NCBI RefSeq assembly: GCF_905220565.1
Contig: NC_059422.1
Coordinates: 1,190,501 to 1,254,500 of the forward strand
Direction: 5' to 3'
DNA from: Melitaea cinxia
Taxonomy: Eukaryota > Arthropoda > Insecta > Lepidoptera > Nymphalidae
DNA length: 64,000 nt
The position numbers and the translations under genes were made by a program. The notes beneath the pieces are model-generated. The model was not told the DNA's origin. It was given only the letters and a program-made list of their open reading frames with translations, and made no database searches. Below, in pieces: positions 46,401-56,384 of this stretch (the first letter of the stretch is position 1; every line of letters starts with the position of its first letter).

Positions 46401-46708
46401 TAAGAAAATACATTTGTGCACTAAATCCACAAATATATGTTCTTGGATTGACTTATATATGATATATTATTATATGATAGTATTAAAAATGCGTCTTCAT
46501 CTACATGGAGAAATTGTTTTTAAGTTTTATTAAGTGAATTTGGAATTTCAATTTAATATCGTCAACTAGTATCATTTATTAATAAAAAAGGTGTCTAGCT
46601 CACCATAACATGCTCAATTTCTTTCATTAAACTTTCCGTTTTCTTCTCTAATTGTTTGTTCAATTTCTTAAATTCATTCTCGCGTGCTATAAGATCTACT
46701 GCGTCCAT
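36378..46708 (-). CDS. TEX9: TEX9-like coiled-coil protein (six exons)
   Basis: Exons 46708-46604, 46159-45799, 41234-41137, 39663-39523, 37264-37097 and 36587-36378 join in frame to 360 residues. Residues 1-35 (MDAVDLIARENEFKKLNKQL...) match the TEX9 N-terminal motif in which an acidic ARE-E-F/Y-K-LN segment starts a coiled coil. Residues 36-155 are polar and low in complexity. From about residue 157 (VENVCKFLSAKVKLMQEQID) to 345 it is nearly continuous coiled coil. The end (KQNSLIDNLRRQN, then TEGAVRALEKEYCEFLS) resembles the TEX9 C-terminus in which LID-LKRQ is followed by an EEEF-like helix. TEX9 is testis-enriched and linked to centriolar satellites and cilia (family knowledge). Intron 2 holds a LINE on the other strand. 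Generic coiled coils can mislead; the two terminal motifs are the reason for the name. Confidence 0.72.
36878..37030 (-). mobile_element. Old retroposon A copy
   Basis: TATGGTAAGCGGAAGCCGCA, CCTCCCCAGGAGCTCTACCC, CTGTGATCTTCTGTAAAGTT. TEX9-like intron 5. Confidence 0.65.
37097..37264 (-). CDS. TEX9: TEX9-like exon 5
   Basis: Acceptor TAAATATAG|GAGAAA, donor GAAAAG|GTGAAT; 56 codons, phase 0. Coiled coil (KLTSEVKNLKSKNISLEAR). Confidence 0.75.
37321..37501. mobile_element. hAT-type MITE, second copy
   Basis: CAGTGGCATAGC and GCTACGTGACTG ends, flanked by CTAATAAA and CTAATATA (one mismatch). Same family as 35899; lies in TEX9-like intron 4, just upstream of exon 5. Confidence 0.88.
38128..38325 (-). 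mobile_element. Retroposon A
   Basis: Poly(T), CACTAGGTCGGCAAACAAGC to GCTTGAAAACAGTATTATT. TEX9-like intron 4. Confidence 0.8.
38575..38930 (+). mobile_element. Probable LINE 5' UTR fragment
   Basis: GC-rich text with TTCTTTCCATGGGGGTCGTA and AAAGGCGACCGCGGGATAA, related to the head of repeat family D, then GTGACCTAGGCGACACAGTG. No open frame. Tentative. Confidence 0.4.
39110..39310 (-). mobile_element. Family D retroposon, 3' part
   Basis: GTCCACTGCTGGACATAGGC, CACCACGCTGGGCAGCCGGG, TGTGTGTTTCAAAGCCAGCG. TEX9-like intron 4. Confidence 0.75.
39330..39500 (-). mobile_element. SINE B, head part
   Basis: Minus strand: ACGCGTTAGCGCAACTGTCA, box B-like CAGGTTCGATCTCTGCGTC and CCGTCGTGGTCTGGGCG. 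TEX9-like intron 4. Confidence 0.7.
39523..39663 (-). CDS. TEX9: TEX9-like exon 4
   Basis: Acceptor GTACACAG|ATAAAA, donor TTGAAT|GTAAGT; 47 codons, phase 0. Coiled coil (HIAELESERMALINRANSM). Confidence 0.75.
39774..39991. mobile_element. Second copy of the TAAG(T/G)CTTTAGATT MITE
   Basis: Ends GGTAAGGCTTTAGATTGAGA and TTCTTAATCTAAAACCTAGC are inverted and match the copy at 4918. The interior (GACTGTTTATCGRCATAATT plus poly-A) is duplicated once. Lies in TEX9-like intron 4. Confidence 0.78.
40121..40378 (+). mobile_element. SINE C
   Basis: GACTAGCCCGTTGGCGCAGT, GTGGGTTCGATTCCCACCCC (box B), a 23-base A run inside, ACACAAGCATTAAGTTGCTT. TEX9-like intron 3. Confidence 0.85.
40385..40610 (-). 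mobile_element. Retroposon A behind a 49-base A run
   Basis: A pure A run (40385-40433) meets CAAGCTTACGGATCACCTGA directly. Other copies have T, not A, at this side, so the A run belongs to the preceding SINE C and marks the junction. Confidence 0.7.
40798..41080 (+). mobile_element. Helitron-like element
   Basis: Starts TCTAATATATAAAATTCTCG after A, ends TTTGCTGGGTCAGCTAG before T. Same family as 17094. In TEX9-like intron 3. Confidence 0.78.
41137..41234 (-). CDS. TEX9: TEX9-like exon 3
   Basis: Acceptor CTACTTTACAG|ATAAAA, donor GACAAGAAG|GTAAGA. Codes DKITVENVCKFLSAKVKLMQ, which parallels the FLKAKLRVMQEEL region of TEX9. Confidence 0.75.
41464..41634. repeat. 52-bp-arm inverted repeat (hairpin)
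   Basis: Arms 41464-41515 and 41583-41634 pair with two mismatches; the loop is 67 bp and AT-rich. Arm text includes CCAAAAAGGGTTAGGCGACA. A third partial CATATCGATGCC follows at 41647. In TEX9-like intron 2, near exon 3. Confidence 0.93.
41969..42832 (+). pseudogene. LINE endonuclease domain (5'-incomplete)
   Basis: Open frame without ATG. It begins within the APE-type endonuclease at QNVRGLRTK and shows FTETWLNG (catalytic Glu), GGGTLIAV, LYICCAYLPP and FLGDFNLSG (Asp/Asn). It ends at TAG 42830 where a one-base shift leads into the RT frame. Confidence 0.88.
42820..44886 (+). pseudogene. LINE reverse transcriptase
   Basis: About 688 codons in the next frame. Motifs in order: SGKGAGSDGVPP, NYRPISLISVFAKVFE, QHGFVKARST, YTDFSKAFDKVNHDVLL (catalytic Asp), SGVPRGSHLGPLFFSIFIND, MFADDLKFF (catalytic FADD), LNINKCRV, RDLGVIIDNRL, then a C-terminal LEYCSIVWNPHY region. 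RT itself looks intact; the usual Q of GVPQGS is R. Confidence 0.9.
45385..45535 (+). mobile_element. 3' UTR fragment of LINE family 2
   Basis: Contains GGCTGTCTGGAAGAGATCAC, AGCGATAAGACCGCCTTTG and GTGTACAATAAAGAGTATTA followed by (TTA)n. Lies just beyond the CR1-type LINE but has a different tail, so it is a separate insertion. Confidence 0.75.
45799..46159 (-). CDS. TEX9: TEX9-like exon 2
   Basis: Acceptor TTTATTTGCAG|CAAAAAC, donor TTTAAAAG|GTGAGT, phase 1 at its end. Ser/Thr/Lys-rich, poorly conserved segment with a CSCC cluster (VKEVTCSCCILSKG). Confidence 0.68.
46604..46708 (-). CDS. TEX9: TEX9-like exon 1
   Basis: ATG at 46708 (AATATGGAC), donor GTTATG|GTGAGC, 35 codons, phase 0. 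Heptad-like spacing of L/I/F through the exon. Confidence 0.75.
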
Positions 46709-48540
46709 ATTTGTTGAGTTTTACCTTAATAAATTTCTTAAATTAAGTAATAAGCTTAATCATTTGACTTTTAAAATGTTGTATGTAATTTTTTAAAGGT
46801 TTTTTTTAAACATATTTCAATTTTAATCAAAATGTAGATTCATAGACTGTCATCAAACAATATTCGTTGCCATGACAACGGAAACCTAAGAATCATATTG
46901 CAACCTATAACCATGACATTTTCAGGTCAAATACATAACTTATAAATTTTAATATCTCTATGTATTTGAAATTAAAAAAGAAAACAAAAATAAGTAAAAA
47001 ATTTGTAACACATGAATGATTTGTATCTACATTTTATCATACAAATAAATTTATATCAGTTGTTGTGGTTCAGAAAGTGCTGCCATCTAGAGTAAATTAG
47101 TGAAATTATAACATTATGGAACAAGCGTCAAAAACAGCTGTGCGAGGACCAATAGAAACCGGTTTTGAAAATGTCAATATAACTACGTAAATTGTTGACA
47201 GATTGCTTTGTCTTCCATATGATTCGAATACAGAAATCGTTGATATATTTTTACATGAAATTGCATCAGAAACATGAAATCAACCGTAAAAATCATTGTT
47301 TTACATATTTTAGAAAGAAATATTGGTCTAATTTTGATAAAATAAGCTTTTAATGTTGCTGTGCGAGCGAGAGAAAATACAAAAAAGCGAGATGGGTGTA
47401 AAGTTTAATATGTGTTCCAGGGAATTTCAATCGATTTACCAATGAGAACGTACTTAGCTCAGCTGACATTTTTTTTTTAGTTCTCAAAGTAAGCGGGCGG
47501 TGAGTGGACGCTCGCATTGTGACGAAAACATTTTATGTTTTAAAAAGAAACATTTAGACGGCGTTTACGCTCGGGACATTCTGTTAATAGTGCAATAATG
47601 TGTTTAAAGAGAAAACGAGACGATTATCGGAGTGTTATATTATAGCGCAGGTTATTGCGTGGAGTTGAGACGAATTTGCTTGCTGCTTATAAGGTACAGT
47701 CTTTGTTTAACCCAAACATATGCTTAAGATTTAACTGCATTTCGTATCGCCTTATCGCGATATTATAAATATCACACGTTAGTTCCTGCTCTTTAGAAAG
47801 TTAATTTGACAGGTTTTTACCGTGTCGAAGGTATAACACAGCCGTTTTAAAACGTTGCAACATAATGAACACTCACGATCATATATCAACGATTTCAATT
47901 CAAGTGGGTTATATTTTACTAAACTAGCGTAAAAATAAAGTTAATATAGCATTAAAAATGGTTTTATTTCGCTTAAGTCTCGTATTCATCTGGTTAGTGA
48001 GGTAGGTGGAGAAGATTTTTTTTTTCATAAACAGGTAAAGATACTAGTCTGAACTCGGTTTTTGTTGAGCATAACGGGTTCCATAGCTATCTTGAGCTAT
48101 ACAGCTGTTTTGTGTTAAAATTTAAACGATTTTAATACTTAAAACTAAGGGAGCTAAGTCTAGAATGTATTAAATTGTCGATATACAAACATTCAATCCC
48201 TTTTCGTATAGTGATGTGTAATATATCGATATCGATATTTTAAATAGAATTCTATTAATATTAAAAATGCGGAAGTGGTGTGAACATAGATATTATTACT
48301 CTACTTGGTATTAAACTTGATAAGTAGATAGCTGGAGATCCAAAGTAACGTATAGGGTTCTTTTAGACAGATTAAAAAAGGGAAAGGTTCTCAATTCGAT
48401 TGTACATTTGTGTGTAGGTGTGTATCTATGTTCTCATAACTTATCGATTTTGATTCTTTTTTTATTCTAAAGCTTTTTGGTTCATTCTAATTATGTGTAT
48501 TGTATTTGCCGATGCAAAATGAAGTTGATTTTTTTTCATA
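46709..48540. other. Intergenic DNA upstream of TEX9-like gene
   Basis: Contains the presumed TEX9-like promoter and the candidate exon at 47480-47691; otherwise no repeat or coding signal is seen except a family F scrap near 48360. Confidence 0.5.
47480..47691 (+). other. Candidate non-coding first exon or promoter region
   Basis: An apparently unique stretch, richer in CG than its surroundings (GTAAGCGGGCGGTGAGTGG, GACGGCGTTTACGCTCGGG), lies about 0.8 kb from the TEX9-like start and ends in a good donor (CTTATAAG|GTACAG). It could be the 5' UTR exon of a plus-strand gene whose coding exons lie right of the window. No coding potential is seen; this is inference. Confidence 0.25.
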
Positions 48541-48544
48541 ACAA

Positions 48545-49038
48545 AATCAACTTAGTACCGGAGGTCCTGAGGTAGGGCACAGCAGGAAATAGGCTATTCT
48601 TTAGATTAAGTTAAACCGAACTATGGTGTTTTTGGGGGTGGAGGGTGGAGGGTGTAGGGAGAGCTATACTAGGTAACACTGCCACACATCGAAACCCCAT
48701 CTTTATGGATATATCCATGGTTAAAGTTTTGAGATTAGAGGAAGAATTTAAAGCTATTATAATACCTTTGAGCGCCGCGTCTGACTTCACCTTAGCTCCG
48801 GCGCTGCGGGGAGTGCCACCCATGCGCCGTTTCGCAACTTTAATAAGTTATTTTCGAACAGGAGTACGTAAAAACGATCTCGACTGCAAGATCAACAAAC
48901 GATACAACATTCCGTCGGCAATACGCTTGCGATGCGCCTGCTGTTGCAGGCGTGTATATTGTATACGATTCAGTAACCGCTTACCACCAGTTTAGCCGTA
49001 TGCTTTTGCTGACCTAGTTGTATAAAAAAAAAAAAAAA
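48545..49038 (+). mobile_element. Retroposon A variant with a different body
   Basis: TGAGGTAGGGCACAGCAGGA at 48569 and the familiar head and tail at 48913-49038 (CGTCGGCAATACGCTTGCGA, poly(A)) enclose about 300 bp not found in other copies (GAAACCCCATCTTTATGGAT; TGAGCGCCGCGTCTGACTTC). A short frame of about 100 codons on either strand here looks fortuitous. Confidence 0.55.
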
Positions 49039-49244
49039 AACAATGCCGTTATTTCTACGTGATCGAAAACGACGCGGGTGTAACAGCGTGTCGTATCTAG
49101 TATGTTTGTCGATAGTTTTAAATTGGCAATAGTTTTGTAATACGTAAGAACGTGATGCTAATACACGACCTCGGTACTGTCGACGTGTAAATAACATCTC
49201 TTTGTAATCGCTTACGCTTCCTATATTGATACAAATGTTAATAA

Positions 49245-49410
49245 CTAGCGACCCGCTCCGGTTTCGCACGGTTGCAAAAACGATCAGTGTTCCTCTACTA
49301 TATTATACATGTATTATTTATTAGAGAAAACCGCATCAAAAACCGTTGCGTAGGTTTAAAGATCTAAGCATATAGACAGCGGGAAGTGACGTTTTATACT
49401 ATGTAATTAT
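49245..49410 (-). mobile_element. Helitron-like element
   Basis: Minus strand ends CCGGAGCGGGTCGCTAG and contains AAACCTACGCAACGGTTTTT; 5' end uncertain. Confidence 0.6.
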
Positions 49411-49544
49411 AGTGATTTATGTGTTGTGATTTCAATTAATTCAAAATTAGCTGACGGAGTGATGGAGAACTTCGTAGGTATAGACAATTTATTTTTCGTG
49501 GAAACGTTGGTTCTTTTAACCGTCTTTAAAAAAATATGGGGCAC

Positions 49545-49837
49545 ATTTTTTTTTTCTTTTTTATGTCACTAGGTCGGCAAACAAGTGTACGGCTCACCTG
49601 ATGATGTAAGCGATTACCGTAGCTTATAGACACCTGCAACACCAGAAGCATCGCAAGTGCGTTGGCGACCCAATCCCCAATCCCCCCAGGAGCTCTGGTC
49701 ACCTTACTCACCAACAGGAACACAATACTGCTTGAAAACAGTATTATTTTGCTGTGATCTTCTGTAAGGTCGAGGTACTACCCCAGTGGGACTGCTCCAT
49801 ACTGTGAGCAGGAAATTCCTGCTGTGCCCTACCTCAA
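49545..49837 (-). mobile_element. Retroposon A, full length
   Basis: Poly(T), TCACTAGGTCGGCAAACAAG to TCCTGCTGTGCCCTACCTCA. Confidence 0.85.
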
Positions 49838-49854
49838 ATTATGTGACACTGTCT

Positions 49855-50355
49855 ATTTTCGTATGTCGCCTCATAACTTTTTACTGGGTGTACCGATTTT
49901 AATGATTTTTTCTTATTCGAAAGTTAGTGCTTGTGTGGTCCCATTTGAATTTGAGCGAGATCTAATAGGAATAACAATTGTAATTTGAAGTAAATTTAAG
50001 AAGTTCCTTTTTTGATTGAGAACAACATTTATCTTTTATACACACTAATAATGAACACAAAATAAATTTAAAACCTATTTTAATTACATCGACAAGTAAT
50101 ACAACGTAAGTAGATGAAAAAAAAAAATACAAACACACTAGTCGTCACTACGATTTTTGAAGATTACCCTCGATTTCTCTGGGATACCATTTTCAGATCA
50201 TTGTTTCCTTATCACCATGACTACCCTTCGGATATCCAATTTCTAACAAAGTAAGAATCAGCAAAATCGGTTAATAAACGACGAAGTTATCCGCGAACAC
50301 ATAAAAAAAATATACGGTCGCATTGAAAAACCTCTTCCTTTTTTAAAGTCGGTTG
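49855..50355. mobile_element. Two family F pieces in opposite orientation
   Basis: 49860-49995 is plus (TTTTTACTGGGTGTACCGAT); 50060-50355 is minus and ends CTTTTTTAAAGTCGGTTGA. Confidence 0.6.
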
Positions 50356-50429
50356 ATCAACATATAATAAGCGATTTATTTTTATTTATGTAGATATGCC
50401 GGTCTATTTATTGCTTTTATACTTAATCA

Positions 50430-50565
50430 TCACATCATCATCATCACATCAGCCTATTGTAGTCCACTGCTGGATATAGGCCTCCACAAGTTCGAGCCAA
50501 AAATGGCGTGAACTCATGTGTTTTGCCCATAGTCACCACGCTGGGCAGGCGGGTTGGTGTATTAA
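50430..50565 (-). mobile_element. Family D retroposon, 3' end
   Basis: (CATCAT)n, TCCACTGCTGGATATAGGCC and CACCACGCTGGGCAGGCGGG. Confidence 0.75.
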
Positions 50566-50761
50566 ACTTTTTTTTTAATTCTTTATTTTTTTTAGGAACT
50601 TTTGTCTACACAGACATGTGTCAGCCCCATCATACCCTATTTCTCACTATGTCTAAGAAATGGAGAAAGAATCATTGATGATGTAAGATCATATTAACTA
50701 ACAAATTTGCTGCATGAGACAAAGGTTCTGTTAATACAGAAAAAAAGTACCCATATCAAGT

Positions 50762-50940
50762 TTCATCATTACAGCCTATACAGTCCACTGCTGGACATAG
50801 GCCTCCACAAGTTTACGCCAAAAATAACGTGAACTCATGTGTTTTGCCTATAGTCACCACGCTGGGCAGGCGGGTTGGTGACCACAGTACTGGCTTTATG
50901 GCACCGAAGACGCTTCTGCCCGTCTTCGACCTGTGTTTAT
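50762..50940 (-). mobile_element. Family D retroposon, 3' part
   Basis: TTTCATCATTACAGCCTATA, GTTTACGCCAAAAATAACGT, CGTCTTCGACCTGTG. Confidence 0.75.
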
Positions 50941-51104
50941 CGACTATAATAGACCATTAAGATCTATTTCTCTTCAATTTAATAAACTACTACAGTTTTT
51001 AGATTCAGATTTGCCAATAAATCATAAAAATAGTGGAATTAGATGATAATAAAGAGTTAATATTATTTTTTTTTTATCCATTACTATAACTCATAATATG
51101 CAGG

Positions 51105-51253
51105 TCAGTAAAACTTTAGTTCCATCTAACTTATATTTCCCTCTCAACTTCCGTTCGCATCGCCCGATCACAGTTTTCGTGACGCTCTTGTCACGCATTT
51201 ACCAGCTTACTCTTCAAGTCAAGCGTGCGTATAGAAGTTTTACTTCAAAAAGT
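51105..51253. mobile_element. Family E MITE copy
   Basis: Interior ATCTAACTTATATTTCCCTC and CGCATCGCCCGATCACAG, ending GTTTTACTTCA. Confidence 0.65.
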
Positions 51254-51259
51254 TACGCG

Positions 51260-52884
51260 GATTTGAACACGTGCTTATGAGTCCCGATGACTCAGTAGAT
51301 GAAGCACGTGGATGAACTGTGAAGGTTACGATTACAAGTCATACAAATAGTAGGAAAAACTACTGTCTTTGTTATCAACTTTCTTTAAAACTTTGCCCCA
51401 CGGTTTCACCCGCTTAATTTCCGATCAAAAAAAAAAGTTTTTGCGTAAGCGTAACAAATATCTATATTTTAATATGGAAACTTTCGCATTTATTACAAGA
51501 ATTGTTTTTGAGGGAAATTATGATGCAATATAATGAAATGGTGTAAATAGTATTGATAAAAAGATTCTGATATAACTATTGTACATGCGAGTAATGTTGT
51601 TACCATGTACAACAAATTATAAAATGTTTAGTGTAGGTGTTGCCAGCTAGTGACTGAGTTATCGCGCTTACATTCACAATGTAAGCGGTAATTATAAACG
51701 TCGTTATAACAATTAAATTATGGAATTTTAATGTGAGTGAAATCGTACGGGTTTTCTTGTTAATGTTTTGTCTTTAAAGGCTGCTTGGAGCTATGTGATA
51801 TGTATTAGTTTAGCTTTTGTGGAGGGAGTACGTAGAAAGCTATAAATCCAGATTAATACAGGTTTATTTTTACCCACACATTCCCATGGGATTGGAAATA
51901 TTGTGGGTGAAACCATGTCCCGAATAGAAATTACTAGGGGATTGCCAAGTGTATACATGTGGCCCACGTTGGGTAATGACAGGGCTTTCATCATTAGGAA
52001 ATCCCTACGAGAGCCCACTCAGAACCTAGACTAGAAAACCCTTAAATAAACGAAGTCACGGTAGGTCGGTATATGTTACCTAGGCACTGAGTGGCACCGC
52101 TTTGGGAAATCCCAATATATATTTTTTTTTAAATATAATTAGTATTTACCAATTGGGCTCTGACTATGAATTAAATCAATGTGAAAAAACCCAATGTAAA
52201 CAACAATTGTATTCTCCCGATTCGTAGTACTTAATAGAGCCCAATTGAATAAGAAAAAAAAAACTTCAGCTGTAGTCATTGAGGTTTAAATGATTTATAT
52301 TTGTTGTTTGTTGTTGTTTGTTGTACTTGATTTAAATCATGATTCAATATAATCGATCTAATATTAACGAGAGGCCGTACATGCAGGGTTTGGCTATATA
52401 AGTAGACGAAGTGGGAGCTATAAATTAATAAGGGGTCGTCTATCAATCACGTGATTTGTTTTAACAACTTTTTAACCTCCTACCTCCCTTAGGTGATATG
52501 TGGTGAGGCTTTAGACTATCCTCCACCCCACTTACCAAAATATCACGTGTAATTTTTTTATGCAAAGTAAATATACATTTTCGGAATATTAATACAGGTA
52601 TCGGATCGGATTAAATTTTGGAAAATAAAGCGTCTTGATACAATTTTAAAAACCGTGATACAAACCAAGGCATTTGCAAGAAATTCCACGCAGAATCCAA
52701 CGGGCTAGGCCAGAGAGAACCCAATTAGTCTACTAAAGTTCCCAAGCTGAACCAGATAGGCCTTTGCGTGATATACCCATGTCCAGAACAACATCGGCTC
52801 GGATATTGAGCGCTCGATGAATGAGGATCGCTTTGTGCATCGTGCTGGCGTCGCGATACGGAAAATATACATATTTCTGCTTCA
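51260..52884. other. Gene-poor DNA, mostly unassigned
   Basis: Only the 52150 TIR element is recognised. Blocks at 51830-52090 and 52640-52870 are less AT-rich and may be old LINE fragments; frames there are short and unrecognised. Confidence 0.4.
52150..52247. mobile_element. Small TIR element
   Basis: CAATTGGGCTCT and AGAGCCCAATTG enclose 74 bp without coding content. Confidence 0.6.
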
Positions 52885-53216
52885 GCCTGTAATATCTCAC
52901 TGACTGGCATAGGCCTCTTTTCCCATGTAGAAGAAGGATCAGAGTTTAATCCACCACGCTACTCCAATGCGGGTTGGCGGATATATTCCCTACTATGAGT
53001 AATGATCGCTATCAGATGTATATGATAACAACCGGGACCGACGGCTTAACGTGCTTTCCGAGCCCGAGGGAGACCCACAAGGACTGCACAAACACCCCGA
53101 CTACGGCAAACACCTGTATGGCCAATACAAATGTTTGTCATGTGCTGGGATCGAACCGGCAACCGCCACCGCAACAGGTACAATCCATGCCTGTGACCGT
53201 TGAGCCAACGCGGCGT
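52885..53216 (-). mobile_element. SINE B, full length
   Basis: Minus strand: ACGCCGCGTTGGCTCAACGG, GGTTGCCGGTTCGATCCCAG (box B), end TGAGATATTACAGGCTGAAG. Confidence 0.85.
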
Positions 53217-53644
53217 CCAAAGTATTTGGTGCTTATTTAATATCTATATCGCTATTCACGATTCTGCCTGTAAAATCCCACTGCTGGGCGTACCCTTCTT
53301 ACCCCACGTAGGAGAAGGATCGAAGCTTAATCCATCACGCTGTTCCTCTGTAGGTTGGCGATGTAAAAGTGAAATTTAAGGTCAGCGCTCAACATCCGCG
53401 CCGTTAAAAATTATGATGTTTGTCTCAAGATTGACTTTATATTTTTTAGCTAAACATTTTTTTATTAATTATTTAAGGTGACAACAAAGGTTTTGTAATA
53501 ATATTTTTAATGATCACGTAGGCGTATAATGCAATAAGCGTTCATAATTTTTTTTATTTAATTTCAAAATCGTGAGTTATCTTTCGTAAAGGAGTAACAA
53601 ATAATACAAATATAAATAAGATTTTTAAGTAAAATATGAAGTTA

Positions 53645-53798
53645 TTATATAAATAAAAATGATTGTTGCTAAGCGCATAACTCGAGAATGGCTCGATCAA
53701 TTCGGCTTATTTATTGTACGTATGTTCCCATGGAAAGTTTAATACTTAAAAAAATACTACATATTAACTTTTGACATAACGAAGTCTGTCCGGGCTAG
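53645..53798 (+). mobile_element. Helitron-like element
   Basis: ATAACTCGAGAATGGCTCGA inside, ends AAGTCTGTCCGGGCTAG. Confidence 0.55.
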
Positions 53799-53869
53799 TA
53801 AATAATAAAATAGCCTCAATACTAATAATATCGATTTAGATGTAATTAAATATGTATATCCAAGTAATT

Positions 53870-54062
53870 GTGGGACTCCCCGCCGTGCCTCGGAGATCAC
53901 GATAAGATGACGATCCCGTTTGTTATCATGTACACCTGATAGCGATCGTTACTCAGTAGGGAATATATCTGCCACCGTGGAGCAGCGTGGTGGATATACG
54001 ATCCTTCTCCTATATGGAGAAAGAGGCTATAGCCCAGCTATGTGATGTTACTGGCTGAATTG
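53870..54062 (+). mobile_element. SINE B, 3' part
   Basis: CCCGCCGTGCCTCGGAGATC, ATCATGTACACCTGATAGCG, AAGAGGCTATAGCCCAGC. Confidence 0.7.
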
Positions 54063-54179
54063 TGGAGGTCAAGAGCGTGGCTTCAATTTGTGTTGCTAGG
54101 CTTATTTTTTTATCTTTTACCTTTTTAATTTAATTTTTTAATTATTCAAGGTTACCTATATATATATCTTATATATAAT

Positions 54180-54640
54180 TAGCTGTGCCCGCGACTTCGT
54201 CCACGTGGAATTTAACAAAAAAGTTAATGTTCAGTCGCTGGAGCAGCCCGACTGGGGTAGTACCTCGACCTTACAGAAGATCACAGCAAAATAATACTGT
54301 TTTCAAGCAGTATTGTGTTCCTGTTGGTGAGTAAGGTGACCAGAGCTCCTGGGGGGATTGGGGATTAGGTCGGTAACGCGCTTGCGATGCTTCTTGTGTT
54401 GCAGGTGTCTATAAGCTACGGTAATCGCTTACCATCAGGTGAGCCGTACGCTTGTTTGCCGACCTAATGACATAAAAAAAAGGGTTATAAAATAAATAAA
54501 TTTTTAAAATAAAGGAAGCCTAAGTTATACCTTACTATATCAGCTATCTGCCAGTAAAAGTCCCGTCAAAATCAATCCAGTCGTGTCAGAGATTAGCAGG
54601 AACAAACAGACAGACAGACAGACAAAAATTGTAAAAAAAT
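54180..54640 (-). mobile_element. Helitron-like element split by retroposon A
   Basis: AGCTGTGCCCGCGACTTCGT at 54181 is a common lepidopteran repeat end; the remainder resumes after the retroposon with AGTCCCGTCAAAATCAATCC. Confidence 0.55.
54230..54482 (+). mobile_element. Retroposon A
   Basis: GCTGGAGCAGCCCGACTGGG through GTTTGCCGACCTAATGACAT and poly(A); inside a Helitron-like element. Confidence 0.85.
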
Positions 54641-55054
54641 ATTATGTATAATATATTATATGTACATATATACCTTGTATACATCCATATGAATTTAGTT
54701 AAAAGCTATCATTTTAATATTACAAACAGACACTCCAACTTTATTTATTTGTATAGACGTAATTCTATATACATAAAATAGTTATAATGTTATAAAAATA
54801 ATCATGTGCGTGTGTCTTTGTAATATAATTAACAATAGATGCGGAAATGATATTTAGTATCGGCTTACGTAATATCTTGTAACAGGTTGTGGTAAATAAC
54901 TTTTAGCCGACTTTAAAAGAATAAGTAGTGTGTTTGTTTTTCTTATTTTTTTTTTTAATAATTTTCATTTTTCTTGGTAGACCTATTCTTATAGTTGGTA
55001 GTGGGTTCGAATCTCGTTACGAGTCTGATTTAGGTACATATTGTATGCATGTAT

Positions 55055-55380
55055 TCAGCATGTAACATTCCACTGTTAGGTATAGGCTTCTTTCTCTATC
55101 TAGGAGAATTGGAGCTTAATCCACCACGCCGTTCCACTGCTGGTTGGCGGATATGAGTAACTATGACTATGAGTAGCGATCGCTATTAGATATTTGTTAT
55201 AACAACCGGGACCGACATCTTAACGTGTTCTCCGAGGCACGGTGGGGAGACCCACAAGGATATACGTCCAAACCGGAATGAAATATTTGTGCAAATACAA
55301 ATATCCAGCTCGAGAGGGAATCGAACCCACAAATCGCCGGTGTTTTAGGTTTACTCGCACCACTACACCAGAGCGGTTGT
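55055..55380 (-). mobile_element. SINE B variant with different head
   Basis: Shares the SINE B 3' half but its 5' head reads CTGGTGTAGTGGTGCGAGTA with box B-like GTGGGTTCGATTCCCTCTCG. A second example is at 1460-1625. Confidence 0.7.
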
Positions 55381-55449
55381 TAGGTGCATATGGAGGTATT
55401 TGATTTTTATTTTCTCGGTAGTCTTTCATTTAGAAAGTTGAAAAGTGGT

Positions 55450-55685
55450 AGTGGGCTGGTCACCTGCATCGTAGGTCCGATGGCCGCTGGAGGAGACTTG
55501 TCCTGGAGGCGAGGCCGCATATTGGCAAACGCATTGTGGGACGTCCTCTAGTCGTTGGACCGATGATCTTCGTAAGATTGCCGGTGGAAGCTGAATGAGC
55601 ATTGCAGACGTTCGGGTAGTCTGACGCGAATTTGGAGAGGCCCACGTCTAGGAGTGAACTGCGATAGGCTAAAGCGAGCATCATG
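55450..55685 (+). mobile_element. RTE-type LINE, degraded C-terminal fragment
   Basis: Resembles the fragment at 27951 in order of motifs (RSDGRWRRLVLEARPHIGKR, VGRP), then GGCCCACGTCTAGGAGTGAA and GCGATAGGCTAAAGCGAGC. Frames are broken. Confidence 0.6.
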
Positions 55686-56384
55686 ACCTCAATAATTATA
55701 AATATATCGAAGTTTTTGCCCAGGAGTGGGCTTCATTACCGATCGTACTACATGTCAGTGCGTCCATTGTTTTCGCTTATCTCATAAACGTGTTCATTAA
55801 CCTCAGTTTAATTACTAGAGCGTATTTTTAGCGCGTTTGCAAACACTATCAGACTCGATACGGCTATTTCGATGAACTCTTTAAGTGGGATTTTTTCTAC
55901 TTTGTTTATTAGTTTTAAAAAATAATAAAATCTCACAAACAACATTTGCAATTGTCTCAACATAAATTTAAAGTGTTTACTAAAAAATAATAATAGATAA
56001 AGCGTGCTATTCGGTGCAGGATTACATAGTTGATAAAGATGTGTGGACTTAGTGACGCAGTATTTCATGCAAGATATTACTAATTCTGTACTAAAACACA
56101 CTTTATATATTATTTTTTCAAAAGAGTAACTGCGGAGTTTCTTGCCGATTCTTCTCTGCAGAATCTAGATTCCCGAATCGATTGTAGCTTCACTTTTAAA
56201 AATAACAATCAATTTTATAATTTTAATTTGTAAAATGACGATTCGAATGTGCTTTTGAGGCCTGTTAGAATAAAGTTATATATTTCGATTTGATTTGATA
56301 ATCTCGGGAATTGAAAAGATTTTTTTTTTACTTTTTTTTTATTTCTTGAGTAAGTTTGGTTGTAAGGTTTGGTTATAAGCTGCT

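Noticed and set aside
51791..52018. 75-codon minus-strand frame in less AT-rich DNA
   Set aside because: No recognised motif; more likely an old repeat fragment.
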